Shown here in pieces: positions 52,655 to 62,291 of a stretch of DNA of 64,000 nt. A program made the position numbers and the translations under genes. How positions within the stretch are numbered: position 1 is the first letter of the stretch; every line of letters starts with the position of its first letter. Source of the DNA: Desulfosoma caldarium (GTDB lineage Bacteria > Desulfobacterota > Syntrophobacteria > Syntrophobacterales > DSM-9756); contig NZ_RJVA01000010.1 in the NCBI RefSeq assembly GCF_003751385.1, forward strand, positions 62,001 to 126,000, read 5' to 3'. The notes under the pieces were generated by a model. It made no database searches, was not told where the DNA came from, and worked only from the letters and a program-made list of their open reading frames with translations.

Positions 52655-55066
52655 TCACCGCAGGGTGGCCTGAAACCGATCCAAGACCTGTGCCGTTATG
52701 CGCTCATGCACGGCATTGACCTCTTCATCGGTAAGGTTGCGATCCGCGGCACGATACACCACCCGGTATCCCACCCCCTTTTGATGCTCGGCCAGAGGCT
52801 TGCCGCGGTAGAGATCAAAAATGGAGACGGATTCCATGAGCGGCTCCGGCAGGGATCGAATGAAGGCCAAGGGATCGGCCACAGGCAGGCTGGCATCCAC
52901 GATGAGGGCCATATCCCGAACCACGGAAGGAAACTTGGGCAGCGCAGTAAAGCCGGGATGCGGATTTTTCAGGGCAAACAGGGCTTCAAAATCCAGTTCG
53001 AAGTAGTAAGCTTCTCGCTTGAGGTCAAAGGCTTCCTGCACATCGGGGTGAATGCGCCCAAGCGAGCCCACTCCTCGACCCTTCACTTCCAGGGTTGCGC
53101 AGCATCGCGTATCCCCGTAAGGGGGCAGTGCATTCCGCGTAAAGCTGTACTGAGATTCCTCCAGATGCAGCGCCGCAAGGATCTCTTCCACCACCCCCTT
53201 GACATCCGTGTAGTCCACGGCGTCTTCGGCCCCGTAAATCGGTTGAGAATCTCGGCGTCCAACCACAATACCGGCCAAGTGATGGTCTTCCCGAGGCAGC
53301 AATTCGCCTTGTTGAGGCAGAAAGACTTTGCTCAGTTCAAAGAGCCGAACATCGAGGTTGCCGCGATCCAGGTTGAGGCGAGTCGCCTGCAGCAGTCCCG
53401 GAAGCAAGGTGGTGCGCATGACGGCCTGTTCCTCGCTCAGGGGATTGAGCAGCCGCACCGGCTGCAGCCTCGCATCGTCCTCGGCCAGCCGCAGGGATCG
53501 CAGCGCTTTTTCCGACGTGAAGGAAAAAGTGAGCACTTCGTAGTAGCCGGCGGCTTCCAGAAGTCTTTTGAGTTCCCCGCGGGTCTGGGCATGAGGGTCC
53601 ACGGGATCGCTGTAAAGAGGCACCTGCGCATGGGTCACCGGAACCTTGTCGTATCCCGTCAAGCGGGCCACTTCCTCGGCCAGATCCACTTCTCGGGTCA
53701 CATCCGGCCGAAAGGATGGCGGAAGGACCTGCAAGGTTTCGGCATCCACAGGTGTCACGTCCATTTCCAGCGACCGAAGCACGTCAGCCATCTGTTGCGC
53801 GGAAAGGTTCATGCCGAGAAAGCGATTCACCTTGGAGACACGCAGACGAATGCGGGGCCGCGGCACGGGCACCGGATAGGCATCCAGGCGACCCTGCGCA
53901 ATGGACCCTCCGGCAAGCTCCAACATGAGTTGCGCTGCGCGGTCGGCGGCCCGTAGGACTCCTTCGGGATCCACGCCGCGTTCAAAACGGTAGCTGGACT
54001 CCGTTCGCAACCCCAGTTTTCGACTGCTTCGTCGAATGCATTCCGGTTGAAAATACGCGCTTTCGATGAGAACCCGCGTGGTGGATTCGGTAATTCCCGA
54101 CTCCAGTCCGCCCATGATCCCCGCAATGGCCACAGGGCCTTGCCCATCGCAGATGAGCAGCGTATCGTCAAAGAGGGTCCGTTCCACGCCGTCCAGCGTG
54201 ATGAATTTTTCTCCGGCCACGGCGCGGCGCACCACGATGCGCCCTTCTCGCAGCCGGTCGTAATCAAAGGCGTGCAAAGGCTGCCCCAGTTCCAGCAGCA
54301 CGTAGTTGGTCACATCCACGATGTTGTTGATGGAACGAATCCCGGCGAATTCCAGTCGACGCCTCATCCATGAAGGGGACGCTCCGACGGTGACCCCTTC
54401 GATGAGGCGCGCCGCATAGCGAGGGCACCCCATGGGGTCTTCCAAGGTCACGGAAGCCAGGGTCTCGATGCGTGGACCCGTTTCCTTCACATCAATGATG
54501 GGATAGCGCACGGAGGTGCCGCAGATGGCCGCCACTTCGCGAGCGATGCCCACCATGGACAAGCAGTCGCCTCGGTTGGGGGTGATGGACACATCCAGTC
54601 GCACATCGTTCAGATCCAAAACTTCCGCCAGTGAAAGACCCACCTGGGTGTCCTCGGGTAAAACCCATATGCCGGAAGCGTCGTCGCCCAGCTGCAGTTC
54701 CTTTTGAGAACACAGCATGCCCCGAGACAGTTCGCCGCGAATGGTCGCTTCTTGAATCTCCATACCCGACGGCAACACCGTTCCGGGCAAGGCCAGAGGA
54801 ACATGTTGCCCTACCGCCACGTTGGGCGCCCCACACACCACGCGCCGTTCCTCGCGGCCATCCTGGACGCGACAAATCTTGAGCCTGTCGGCTTTGGGGT
54901 GCGCTTCCACGGCGGTGATGCGCCCCACCACCACCGTTTCCAGGTAGGCGTACGGCTTTTCCACGGCTTCCACTTCGAGCCCCACCATGGTGAGCCGCTC
55001 CGCCAGTTGTTCCATGTCCATGGTGGGGGTCACGTAATCGCGAAGCCACGCACCGCTGACAATCAT
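52655..55066 (-). CDS. pheT: Phenylalanine--tRNA ligase beta subunit
   Basis: An 803-residue subunit of the alpha2-beta2 enzyme. Domains in order: the EMAP-like tRNA-binding fold (VGRITAVEAHPKADRLKICRV, residues 40-150), the B3/B4 editing domain (RSINNIVDVTNYVLLELGQPLHAFD), B5, the catalytic-like core, and the C-terminal ferredoxin-fold anticodon-binding domain (GKPLAEHQKGVGYRVVYR). An AGGGGA site precedes ATG 55066. It follows pheS after 133 bp, which hold a strong hairpin. Confidence 0.96.
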   Translation of the reverse strand: MIVSGAWLRDYVTPTMDMEQLAERLTMVGLEVEAVEKPYAYLETVVVGRITAVEAHPKADRLKICRVQDGREERRVVCGAPNVAVGQHVPLALPGTVLPSGMEIQEATIRGELSRGMLCSQKELQLGDDASGIWVLPEDTQVGLSLAEVLDLNDVRLDVSITPNRGDCLSMVGIAREVAAICGTSVRYPIIDVKETGPRIETLASVTLEDPMGCPRYAARLIEGVTVGASPSWMRRRLEFAGIRSINNIVDVTNYVLLELGQPLHAFDYDRLREGRIVVRRAVAGEKFITLDGVERTLFDDTLLICDGQGPVAIAGIMGGLESGITESTTRVLIESAYFQPECIRRSSRKLGLRTESSYRFERGVDPEGVLRAADRAAQLMLELAGGSIAQGRLDAYPVPVPRPRIRLRVSKVNRFLGMNLSAQQMADVLRSLEMDVTPVDAETLQVLPPSFRPDVTREVDLAEEVARLTGYDKVPVTHAQVPLYSDPVDPHAQTRGELKRLLEAAGYYEVLTFSFTSEKALRSLRLAEDDARLQPVRLLNPLSEEQAVMRTTLLPGLLQATRLNLDRGNLDVRLFELSKVFLPQQGELLPREDHHLAGIVVGRRDSQPIYGAEDAVDYTDVKGVVEEILAALHLEESQYSFTRNALPPYGDTRCCATLEVKGRGVGSLGRIHPDVQEAFDLKREAYYFELDFEALFALKNPHPGFTALPKFPSVVRDMALIVDASLPVADPLAFIRSLPEPLMESVSIFDLYRGKPLAEHQKGVGYRVVYRAADRNLTDEEVNAVHERITAQVLDRFQATLR

Positions 55067-55123
55067 GGATTATCCCCTTTGCATGAACCTATGAGGGTCG
55101 GGCCGTTGCGGTCTCGCGAAGTC

Positions 55124-55155
55124 AAAGGGCACGACCGTGCGCTGTCGTGCCCTTT
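55124..55155 (-). terminator. Perfect 12-bp hairpin between pheS and pheT
   Basis: AAAGGGCACGAC (55124-55135) pairs with GTCGTGCCCTTT (55144-55155) across an 8-base loop. On the minus strand only three Ts follow the stem, so it may be a weak terminator, an RNA-processing or stability element, or an attenuator that lowers pheT relative to pheS. Confidence 0.6.
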
Positions 55156-55199
55156 GTGTGTTCCGTCCAGCCCGCCGACCTCGTGTGCTTGTCATCCCC

Positions 55200-56210
55200 T
55201 CAGAACTGGCGCAGGAATCTCAGATCGTTTTCAAAAAAGAGCCTGAGGTCGTTGATGCCGTATTTGAGCATGGCAATGCGCTCAATGCCCATACCAAAGG
55301 CAAACCCGCTGACTTCATCGGGATCGTAGCCCACCATCTTAAATACTTCCGGATCCACCATGCCTGAGCCGAGGATTTCCAGCCAGCCGCTGTGGGAGCA
55401 CACCCGGCATCCCGCCCCTTTGCATATGACACACTGAATGTCCACTTCGGCGCTGGGTTCCGTAAAAGGAAAAAAACTCGGCCGAAACCGAAGGCCCACA
55501 TGAGGGCCGAACATCTGATGCACAAAGACCGTGAGGACCCCCTTGAGGTCGCCGAATGAGACGCCCTGGCCCACCATGAGACCCTCCACCTGATGGAACA
55601 TGGGAGAGTGGGTCACGTCGGAATCGCACCGGTAAGCCTTTCCCGGCGCGATGATCTTGATGGGCGGCTTCTTGCGTTCCATGGTACGCACCTGAAGCGG
55701 TGACGTGTGGGTCCGCAGCACCACGTCCTCGGAAACGTAAAACGTGTCTTGCATGTCCCGAGCCGGGTGGTCCTTGGGAATGTTCAAGGCTTCAAAGTTG
55801 TAATAGTCGAGCTCGACCTCGGGCCCTTCCACCGTTTCAAAGCCCAGCCGATTAAAGATGGTGGCAATTTCCATGGCCGTCTGCGTGATGGGGTGCAACC
55901 GTCCTCGAAGCGGGCGCCGGCCGGGCGCCGTGATGTCCAGAAGATCCCCTTCGCGAGCCGCCCGTTCCTTGGCCCGTTGCATGGCTTCATCCAGAATCGT
56001 CTCCAAGCGGGCCTTGACCTCATTGAGAACTTTTCCCACAGCGGGGCGCCGGTCGGGGTCCACGCGACCGAGGGTCTTAAACAGGGCCGTCAGTTCCCCT
56101 TTGCGTCCCAAATAACGCACGCGCAGCGCCTCCAGCGCCTTGAGGTCATCTGCGCAGGCAGCCACGGCCTGTTCCGCCTGATCAAGCAGGGCTCGTGCTG
56201 TGGCTTCCAT
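55200..56210 (-). CDS. pheS: Phenylalanine--tRNA ligase alpha subunit
   Basis: Catalytic subunit with 336 residues. Class II motifs are visible: motif 2 around [12 protein letters not shown] and [23 protein letters not shown], and motif 3 [21 protein letters not shown] near the C-terminus. The N-terminal 85 residues form the coiled coil that binds tRNA-Phe. It starts six bases after the rplT stop, so translation is closely linked to the ribosomal protein genes. Confidence 0.96.
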   Translation of the reverse strand: MEATARALLDQAEQAVAACADDLKALEALRVRYLGRKGELTALFKTLGRVDPDRRPAVGKVLNEVKARLETILDEAMQRAKERAAREGDLLDITAPGRRPLRGRLHPITQTAMEIATIFNRLGFETVEGPEVELDYYNFEALNIPKDHPARDMQDTFYVSEDVVLRTHTSPLQVRTMERKKPPIKIIAPGKAYRCDSDVTHSPMFHQVEGLMVGQGVSFGDLKGVLTVFVHQMFGPHVGLRFRPSFFPFTEPSAEVDIQCVICKGAGCRVCSHSGWLEILGSGMVDPEVFKMVGYDPDEVSGFAFGMGIERIAMLKYGINDLRLFFENDLRFLRQF

Positions 56211-56215
56211 GGGCT

Positions 56216-56569
56216 CTACGCCGCTTCTTTGGCCAGGGCCACCAGTTTGGCAAAGGCATTGGGATCATGCACGGCGAGACTCGCAAGAATCTTGCGGTCC
56301 AAAGCCACCTGAGCCTTTTTCAGTCCGTTCATGAAACGCCCGTAGCTCATGCCGTGCTGACGGGCGGCGGCATTGATGCGCATGATCCACAGGCTTCGAA
56401 AATCGCGCTTTCGAGCTTTTCGATCCCGATAGGCATAGACCAAGGCCCGTTGTACCGTTTCCTTGGCCGTGCGCAGCAGCTTGCTTCGGCCTCCTCGATA
56501 CCCCTTGGCCATATGGAGAATCTTCTTGCGCCGCTGGCGCGACTTGACCGCTTTTTTCACTCGAGGCAT
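56216..56569 (-). CDS. rplT: 50S ribosomal protein L20
   Basis: A 117-residue, very basic protein ([26 protein letters not shown], then [21 protein letters not shown]), full length for L20. L20 binds 23S rRNA early in assembly and, in many bacteria, represses its own operon. An AAGGAG site lies eight bases before ATG 56569. It follows rpmI and precedes pheS on the same strand. Confidence 0.97.
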   Translation of the reverse strand: MPRVKKAVKSRQRRKKILHMAKGYRGGRSKLLRTAKETVQRALVYAYRDRKARKRDFRSLWIMRINAAARQHGMSYGRFMNGLKKAQVALDRKILASLAVHDPNAFAKLVALAKEAA

Positions 56570-56638
56570 GGTACCGGCTCCTTCAGTCTCTTTTCGTGCG
56601 CGCCGTGCAAAAGACGGCGTGTGGGTTCTCGGCGTGTT

Positions 56639-56836
56639 CTAGGCATAGGGAAGCATGCGCGAGACAGCCCTGAAATTCGCGCAGTCCACAAGGGTAGATT
56701 GGCGCAGGGCTCGTTTTCGCTTCGCCGTTTTCTTAGTCAGGATATGGCTCTTGCCCGCCTTGGCTCGCGCAAATAGACCGCCGCCCGTGCGATGAAAGCG
56801 CTTGGCGGCTCCACGTTTGGTTTTCAGCTTGGGCAT
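56639..56836 (-). CDS. rpmI: 50S ribosomal protein L35
   Basis: A 65-residue basic protein ([20 protein letters not shown], later [16 protein letters not shown]). ATG 56836 has GGAGGA five bases upstream, and the family always begins MPK(L/M)KT, so the upstream extension is discarded. The position between infC and rplT is the classical one. A separate promoter at 56929-56957 could serve rpmI-rplT. Confidence 0.97.
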   Translation of the reverse strand: MPKLKTKRGAAKRFHRTGGGLFARAKAGKSHILTKKTAKRKRALRQSTLVDCANFRAVSRMLPYA

Positions 56837-56928
56837 GAATTCCTCCAGAATTCGTTCATCGGTGGTCACAACACATCGCGTTCGTCACACGTCCCACGTA
56901 CCGAGGCCTTCCGGCAATCGAAACGTGT

Positions 56929-56957
56929 AATCTATTGACAGCCCCTAAAGGTGTCAA
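56929..56957 (-). promoter_or_regulatory. Internal promoter for rpmI-rplT
   Basis: On the minus strand, a perfect TTGACA (56952-56957) is 17 bases from TAGATT (56929-56934), in the 165-bp gap after infC. The segment also forms an imperfect inverted repeat (TTGACA ... TGTCAA). It would allow ribosomal protein expression independent of thrS-infC. Confidence 0.6.
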
Positions 56958-57001
56958 GCGTTTTGTCCGACGGCACCGGACCTTAATGGCGCTCAAAGGC
57001 C

Positions 57002-57514
57002 TCAAGACTTGGGGGCAAGGATCATGACCAGATTGCGCCCTTCCATCTTGGGCGGCACTTCCACCACCACCTCGTCCTTAAGTTCATCTAGCACCCTTTG
57101 CAGTACCATCTCGCCTCGATCCTTGAAGGCGATTTCGCGGCCTCGAAAGATCACCGTCACCTTGGCTTTGTCTTTTTGTGCCAAAAAGCGACGAATATGG
57201 CGCAGCTTGGTCTGAATGTCATGTTCGTCCGTCTTGGGCCTGAGCTTGATTTCTTTAACCTGAATAACGGTTTGCTTCTTTTTGGCTTCTTGCGAACGCT
57301 TGCTCTGCTGGTAGCGGAACTTTCCGTAATCCATGATCTTGCAGACCGGAGGGTCGGCATTGGGAGCCACCTCCACCAGGTCCAGACCTTCTTCTCGAGC
57401 TGCGTTCAGAGCCTCATCCAAGGGCAGAATGCCCAACTGGTTTCCGTCCGCACCAATGACGCGCACATGTCGCGCGCGGATTTTTTCATTGATGTTTCCT
57501 TGTTCCCTTTTCAG
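57002..57514 (-). CDS. infC: Translation initiation factor IF-3 (probable CTG start)
   Basis: A 170-residue factor that binds the 30S subunit and checks the start codon. Conserved parts: [23 protein letters not shown] at the N-terminus, [15 protein letters not shown] in the linker and [16 protein letters not shown] in the C-domain. No ATG, GTG or TTG lies where the full N-terminus must begin; the first GTG (57466) would cut off the conserved NEKIRA part. CTG 57514, eight bases after AAGGGAGG, gives the family-like (M)[15 protein letters not shown]-3 genes are known to use rare start codons for self-regulation. The gene lies 48 bp after thrS. Confidence 0.9.
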   Translation of the reverse strand: MKREQGNINEKIRARHVRVIGADGNQLGILPLDEALNAAREEGLDLVEVAPNADPPVCKIMDYGKFRYQQSKRSQEAKKKQTVIQVKEIKLRPKTDEHDIQTKLRHIRRFLAQKDKAKVTVIFRGREIAFKDRGEMVLQRVLDELKDEVVVEVPPKMEGRNLVMILAPKS

Positions 57515-57562
57515 AGTCCGGTCCTCCCTTCGTTTAAGGTTACGCTCGACACCGCGGCCACC

Positions 57563-59509
57563 TTACACCGCGCCTAAACCAATCCGTCCACCGGAACCTT
57601 CCAGGCATTCCTTTTGCAAAAGATCGATCACCGCCTCAGGGCGCATGAGTTCCAACTGCTGCCCGTCCCTTTTTCTCGGGCGCACCGCTTGGGCTTCCAC
57701 CTCGCTGTCGCCGATGACCAGCATGTAAGGGACCTTTTGCAGCTGCGCTTCTCGAATCTTGAAGCTCAGCTTTTCACTGCGTTCGTCGATTTCCACTCGC
57801 ACCCCCGCTTCCTTGAGCCGCTCATACACGGTGCGGGCAAAGGGAAGCTGTTTGTCCGTGACCGTCACAATCACGGCCTGGACCGGAGCCAGCCACGTGG
57901 GAAAGGCGCCGGCATAATGCTCGATGAGCACTCCCAGAAACCGTTCAATGGCCCCAAGAATCACGCGGTGCAGCATGACCGGGCGGTGCCGTTGGCCGTC
58001 CGGGCCCACGTAGGTGAGGTCAAAGCGTTCAGGCAGCGTAAAATCGCATTGAATGGTGGCGCATTGCCATTTGCGTTCTAATGCATCCCGAAGCTTCACA
58101 TCGATCTTAGGCCCGTAAAAGGCCCCTTCCCCTTCGCAGATGTGATAGGGAATTCCCTTATCTTCCAGAGCCGCCATGAGCGCTCTGGTGGCTCGCTCCC
58201 AATCTTCATCGGTACCGATGGACTTTTCAGGCCGCGTGCTGATTTCCATCTCGTAGGAAAACCCGAAGAGTCCCATGACCTCGATGACAAAATCCACAAT
58301 GCCTTGAATTTCCGAGTGCAACTGTTCGGGCGTGCATAAAATGTGCGCATCATCCTGCGTGAACTGGCGCACGCGCAACAGTCCGTGAAGCACCCCGGAC
58401 TTTTCGTGGCGATGCACCGTGCCCAGTTCAAAGTAGCGAATGGGCAAATCCCGGTAACTGCGCACCCTGGACTTGTAGATGAGCATGTGCGAGAGGCAGT
58501 TCATCGGCTTGATCCCGTAGGATTGGCCCTCGATTTCCGTAAAGTACATGTTTTCTCGATAATTGTCGAAGTGGCCCGACCGCTTCCATAAATCGGTTTT
58601 GAGAAGCGTCGGTCCCATGACGATTTGGTACCCTCGACGCAGATGCTCTTTCTTTTCAAAGGTTTCCAGAATATGCCGCAAGATGGCTCCCTTGGGATGG
58701 TAGATGACCATGCCGGCGCCCACTTCGTCGGAAAAACTGAAAAGATCCAGTTCCCTTCCCAGTCGACGATGATCCCGGCGCTGGGCTTCGGCCAGGAAGT
58801 CCAAATATTTTTTAAGCCCTTTTTTATCGGGAAAAACGGTGCCATAGATCCGCTGGAGCATGGGATTGCGTTCATCCCCGCGCCAGTAGGCTCCGGCTAA
58901 GGAGAGCAATTTGTACGCCTTCACATAGCTGGTGTCGGGAATGTGGGGGCCTCGGCACAAGTCCACAAACGTTCCCTGGCGGTACACGGACACGATGGGT
59001 TCCGTGAGTTCTTCCAGGAGCTGCACCTTGTAGATTTCTCCGCGTTCTCGAAACAGCTCGATGGCCTTTTCTCGAGGCATTTCCTGGCGCTCAAAAGGCA
59101 GTGCCGCCGCAATGATTTCCGCCATTTTGGCTTCAATCTTTTCCAAATCCTCAGGGCTGAAGGATTGGGACGAGTCAAAATCGTAGTAAAAGCCACTTTC
59201 AGTGGCCGGCCCGATGGCGATCTTCGTTCCGGGAAACAATTCCTGGACCGCCTGCGCCATGATGTGGGACGTGCTGTGGCGAAGAATTTCCAAACCTTCC
59301 GGAGTCTCCGCCGCGAGAGGTTCCAGGATGCCTTCCTCTTCAATGGGCGCTCGAAGATCCAGCAGTTTGCCGTTCAGTCGAGCCGCCACCCAAGCGTTCT
59401 TGGTTTTTTTCCACTGGGCCAGAGCATCCTTGACGGCCGCTCCTTTGGGCAGTTCCACGAATGTTCCATCCGAAAAGGTCACACGAACGCTTTCTGCCTG
59501 TTCCGCCAT
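57563..59509 (-). CDS. thrS: Threonine--tRNA ligase
   Basis: A 648-residue class II synthetase. Domains in order: TGS (residues 5-65), the N2 editing domain with HxxxH ([13 protein letters not shown]) and the later [28 protein letters not shown], the catalytic core ([54 protein letters not shown]) and the anticodon domain ([18 protein letters not shown]). ATG 59509 is the most family-like start. An in-frame ATG at 59536 is also possible. A T-tailed hairpin lies 65 bp upstream. Serine editing is therefore built in, in addition to the stand-alone domain at 10943. Confidence 0.96.
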   Translation of the reverse strand: MAEQAESVRVTFSDGTFVELPKGAAVKDALAQWKKTKNAWVAARLNGKLLDLRAPIEEEGILEPLAAETPEGLEILRHSTSHIMAQAVQELFPGTKIAIGPATESGFYYDFDSSQSFSPEDLEKIEAKMAEIIAAALPFERQEMPREKAIELFRERGEIYKVQLLEELTEPIVSVYRQGTFVDLCRGPHIPDTSYVKAYKLLSLAGAYWRGDERNPMLQRIYGTVFPDKKGLKKYLDFLAEAQRRDHRRLGRELDLFSFSDEVGAGMVIYHPKGAILRHILETFEKKEHLRRGYQIVMGPTLLKTDLWKRSGHFDNYRENMYFTEIEGQSYGIKPMNCLSHMLIYKSRVRSYRDLPIRYFELGTVHRHEKSGVLHGLLRVRQFTQDDAHILCTPEQLHSEIQGIVDFVIEVMGLFGFSYEMEISTRPEKSIGTDEDWERATRALMAALEDKGIPYHICEGEGAFYGPKIDVKLRDALERKWQCATIQCDFTLPERFDLTYVGPDGQRHRPVMLHRVILGAIERFLGVLIEHYAGAFPTWLAPVQAVIVTVTDKQLPFARTVYERLKEAGVRVEIDERSEKLSFKIREAQLQKVPYMLVIGDSEVEAQAVRPRKRDGQQLELMRPEAVIDLLQKECLEGSGGRIGLGAV

Positions 59510-59577
59510 GGCTGTTTTCTTCCTCTTCTCCCACATCACCCTTTGAGGGCTGAGGGCTGCGCATCGGGCCGTATTCA

Positions 59578-59617
59578 TAAAAAAAGCATCAGCCGCCTCA
59601 AGACGGACCTGATGCTT
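59578..59617 (-). terminator. Intrinsic terminator/attenuator between tRNA-Val and thrS
   Basis: On the minus strand, AAGCATCAG and CTGATGCTT (59609-59617 and 59584-59592) form a 9-bp stem with a 16-base loop followed by a run of Ts. It may simply end the tRNA-Val transcript. Alternatively it may attenuate read-through into thrS, since no other promoter for thrS was spotted between it and the start codon. Confidence 0.75.
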
Positions 59618-59757
59618 TACACTCCATTCAACCTGTCTGGGCGCTGGAAGGGAAAACCCGTACCGCGTGCTGTTCCACCCGCGAGCCTTAAACCATCCTT
59701 TGATGCGTTAGTCTGAGTCCAATCTTGGTTTTGTGAACCTTGCCAAGAGGTTCCTTA

Positions 59758-59832
59758 TGGTAGGCACGGGCGGGATTGAACCGCCGACTTCTACCGCGTC
59801 AAGGTAGCGCTCTCCCACTGAGCTACGTGCCT
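59758..59832 (-). tRNA. tRNA-Val (anticodon GAC)
   Basis: A 75-base cloverleaf with encoded CCA. The acceptor AGGCACG pairs with CGTGCCT, the D arm is GCTC/GAGC, the anticodon stem is CTACC/GGTAG with loop TTGACGC, and the T arm is GGCGG/CCGCC with TTCAATC. The anticodon GAC reads GTC and GTT. It stands alone between pgsA and thrS with its own promoter. Confidence 0.97.
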
Positions 59833-59847
59833 ACAAAGTTGAGCTAC

Positions 59848-59877
59848 CTATTAGCCAATTCGTCCCAACTGTGTCAA
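59848..59877 (-). promoter_or_regulatory. Sigma70-type promoter of tRNA-Val
   Basis: On the minus strand, a perfect TTGACA (59872-59877) lies 17-18 bases from CTAATA/TAATAG (59848-59854), about 15 bases upstream of the mature tRNA end. Confidence 0.7.
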
Positions 59878-59904
59878 GGGAAATGCTGCACACACTCATG
59901 GGCG

Positions 59905-60462
59905 TTACGCCAATTCGTCCGTTCCGGCGGGTCGGCCTTTGTCCCAGAGGCGAATGCCTACAAGTGTGTAATGCAGTCCACTCACCACGGTAATGAGTCC
60001 GGTGGCGACATAGAGCAGCCTGCGCAGATCCACGGACCAGGCCATCAAAGGCTGCGACAGTGTCACCAAAACAGTCAGGATTTGGGCCAGCGTCGTCAAC
60101 TTGCTCACAAGGCTCGGACGAATTTCCAAAGGAATTTGAAAGAACCAAAAGGTCACGACCCCGGTGAGAATGAGAAGGTCCCGGCTGACGGCCACGATTA
60201 CCAAGGCATTGGGCACAAGGTGCAAATGCCCCAACAAAATGAAGCTGCTCACCAGAAGAATCTTGTCCGCCAACGGGTCCAAATAGGCCCCCAGTTGACT
60301 CTTCTGATGAAACACTCGCGCAATAAAGCCGTCCAGGCCGTCGGTGATTCCGGCCAAGAAAAAGACCGCAAGAGCACCCGTGAGCCTCTCGCTCAGCAAT
60401 AGCCAGACAAGCAGGGGGGTGAGCAAAATACGCAGGAGCGTCAAAATGTTGGGTATGGTCAT
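59905..60462 (-). CDS. pgsA: CDP-diacylglycerol--glycerol-3-phosphate 3-phosphatidyltransferase
   Basis: Makes phosphatidylglycerol phosphate in the inner membrane. It has 185 residues and about six hydrophobic segments. The CDP-alcohol phosphotransferase signature D-G-x2-D-G-x-A-R-x8-G-x3-D-x3-D is seen in TDGLDGFIARVFHQKSQLGAYLDPLADK. It begins MTIPNILTLLRILL, as is usual. Its ATG overlaps the upstream FlgT-like gene stop by 4 bp (ATGA). Confidence 0.95.
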   Translation of the reverse strand: MTIPNILTLLRILLTPLLVWLLLSERLTGALAVFFLAGITDGLDGFIARVFHQKSQLGAYLDPLADKILLVSSFILLGHLHLVPNALVIVAVSRDLLILTGVVTFWFFQIPLEIRPSLVSKLTTLAQILTVLVTLSQPLMAWSVDLRRLLYVATGLITVVSGLHYTLVGIRLWDKGRPAGTDELA

Positions 60463-61805
60463 GGAGTTTTCGATTCCTGGGCCGGCGCTATTTCGGATTC
60501 CACGGCAAGGGACTCCACCGCAAAGGTGACCATGCGGGCCGAAGGGTCCATTCCTTCCACGCGCAGAACCATGGTCGGGCCAACCCGCAGACCGTCCAGA
60601 ACCATCACTGCTTCAGGATTGACGTTCTTGGTTCGCACCTTGACGCCATTGGTTTCCAAAACCATCGAATCTACGGCAAATGCCTTGGACCTTTCTAAAA
60701 GCTTTTCTTCCATGGCCAACCATGCCGCATAGGAAGCATCGCCTTTAACAGCAATTTCCCAAACGCCCTCCTGAAGATTCGGCGTGGCCGTCCCAAGCGC
60801 CGTGGACGCCGGTTTAGCGAAGACGCGCCCCGGGAGGCTCCCTTGGGTGAACATCGCTTCCATTTTGGAAACCGTCATCTCCGCTAAAAGGAGCAGACCT
60901 TCCATGAAGTCCTCCCCAAAAGCCGAAACCTGTTCTTCCACGGTCCCCATCACCCGCCCCGACACTACGTCCATCACCTTGAGCCAAACCGCCAAGGCAT
61001 TCCCCGTTTTCTGCCCCGTCCCCACCACCAGGTGAGACGCTCCTTGCCGGCGAGCTTCTTCCATCCACGGTTGAATCTGTTCCTCCGTCAAAGGAAGCTC
61101 CCTGGGCATCTCGGCGGGAAATTCCATCTGCCATCCATAGTCCGAGGCTTCGTCGGCCACCCACTGGCCCAGGCCGCCTTCTGCCGAAAACGTGTCCTTG
61201 GAAACCCCAGACCACAATCCATTCCAGTTTTCCGCCACCACCCACAGAATCCGCTTTTGAAGCGACTTCTGGCGGGCCGGGCCTAAGGCCGCGTCCTCGC
61301 TCTTGAAGGGCGCCGCCGGGCCGGATTCTTCACGGAATGCCGCCTCTTTTGAGGCGCTTTGACCGCCTTCTTTGGCAGAAAGTGGGACTTGATCGATCAT
61401 GCCCAATTTTTCGAGATCCGCGCGCAGCGTTTCCAAGGCCACGCCCACGGACCCTTGCACGCGGTAGAGATCCCCGTCCACATATTCATCGAGAATTTTA
61501 AAACTCTGCGCGTACCGTTCCGCTTGAGACAAAACGTCCTTTCGAATCTCTTGGCTCTTTTGCGACAGCTCCTGCCCCGAAACCAGGGTGCCGACGGCTT
61601 GCCACACCGCTTGGCGAAGAAGATCTTCCAGCGCCTGAGCGCGGGACTGGGCGCGATTGTTCGGTTGCAAAGGGGCAGCCCCTTGCGCCACGAAGCTCTG
61701 GGACCCTTCGTGTGCGGCCCATGCCCACGGCTCGGTCCCGCAGCCAAACCCCACCAGGAGACTGAAAAGCCCAAGAACCCATCGGCTGCCAAGAAGTCTG
61801 ATCAT
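60459..61805 (-). CDS. Exported FlgT/LPP20-like protein, unknown function
   Basis: A 448-residue secreted protein from ATG 61805 (GTGAGGG upstream; the frame extends to 61832). The signal peptide runs to about residue 30 (WVLGLFSLLVGFGC, then AWA-AHEG). A Cys inside it could also be a weak lipoprotein site. Residues 45-135 resemble the FlgT N-terminal domain (ALEDLLRQAVWQAVGTLVSG, LSQAERYAQSFKILDEYVDGDLYRV), a periplasmic fold found in flagellar and other envelope proteins. The rest contains two beta/alpha modules without known motifs. No flagellar gene is nearby. It is translationally coupled to pgsA. Confidence 0.7.
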   Translation of the reverse strand: MIRLLGSRWVLGLFSLLVGFGCGTEPWAWAAHEGSQSFVAQGAAPLQPNNRAQSRAQALEDLLRQAVWQAVGTLVSGQELSQKSQEIRKDVLSQAERYAQSFKILDEYVDGDLYRVQGSVGVALETLRADLEKLGMIDQVPLSAKEGGQSASKEAAFREESGPAAPFKSEDAALGPARQKSLQKRILWVVAENWNGLWSGVSKDTFSAEGGLGQWVADEASDYGWQMEFPAEMPRELPLTEEQIQPWMEEARRQGASHLVVGTGQKTGNALAVWLKVMDVVSGRVMGTVEEQVSAFGEDFMEGLLLLAEMTVSKMEAMFTQGSLPGRVFAKPASTALGTATPNLQEGVWEIAVKGDASYAAWLAMEEKLLERSKAFAVDSMVLETNGVKVRTKNVNPEAVMVLDGLRVGPTMVLRVEGMDPSARMVTFAVESLAVESEIAPAQESKTP

Positions 61806-61952
61806 GGGTCCCTCACCCCGTGTGCGCCCCACTCCCTGGAAACACCACTAAATGTCTTCTCCTCCAAACATCCTCTCTTTCCCCCACAGTGCGTTCATTG
61901 CTATCATAAGCTGATTCATAACTCAAAGTTCAAAGTGGCGGGGTGTGATGCC

Positions 61953-62186
61953 ATGAGCATGGATCGATGTAGGGTCTTTGGGGTGTGGATGGAGCCGCGA
62001 AACATCCATTTGCTCACCTCCATCATCGAAGCCTACGAAGGACTGGGCGTGGTCACCACGGAAGATCCTCGCCTGGCTCACGTGCGCATTGCGGTAGCTC
62101 CGGGCTGTGAAGCGGAACTCATGACGGTCCTCGATCATGAAAAACAACGCCTGGGCATTCGATCCTTTGCGCAAAGCGTTCCTTGA
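61953..62186 (+). CDS. DUF4911 small protein
   Basis: A 77-residue protein (ATG 61953 or 61959; a GGGGTG element precedes the start). The conserved pattern is WMEPRNIHLLTSIIEAYEGLGVVTTEDPRLAHVRIAVAPG, a small alpha/beta domain often encoded next to tRNA-modification genes such as miaB in related bacteria. No catalytic residues are evident. It lies on the plus strand ahead of the cyclic-nucleotide-binding gene and miaB. The much longer open frame running through from 61359 is antisense to the FlgT-like gene and is not used. Confidence 0.75.
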   Translation: MSMDRCRVFGVWMEPRNIHLLTSIIEAYEGLGVVTTEDPRLAHVRIAVAPGCEAELMTVLDHEKQRLGIRSFAQSVP

Positions 62187-62291
62187 AATCGTCAACGGGT
62201 TGGACTAAGACGAAAGGGGCGGTGAAAATGGCCGGAGGTGCTCAAAGTTTTTGCCGGCACGAAACGTTTGATGCCAAAGAGGCAACATGTC

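Noticed and set aside
61359-62186. A 275-codon frame ending in the DUF4911 protein
   Set aside because: Only the last 77 codons match a family; the first part is antisense to the FlgT-like gene.
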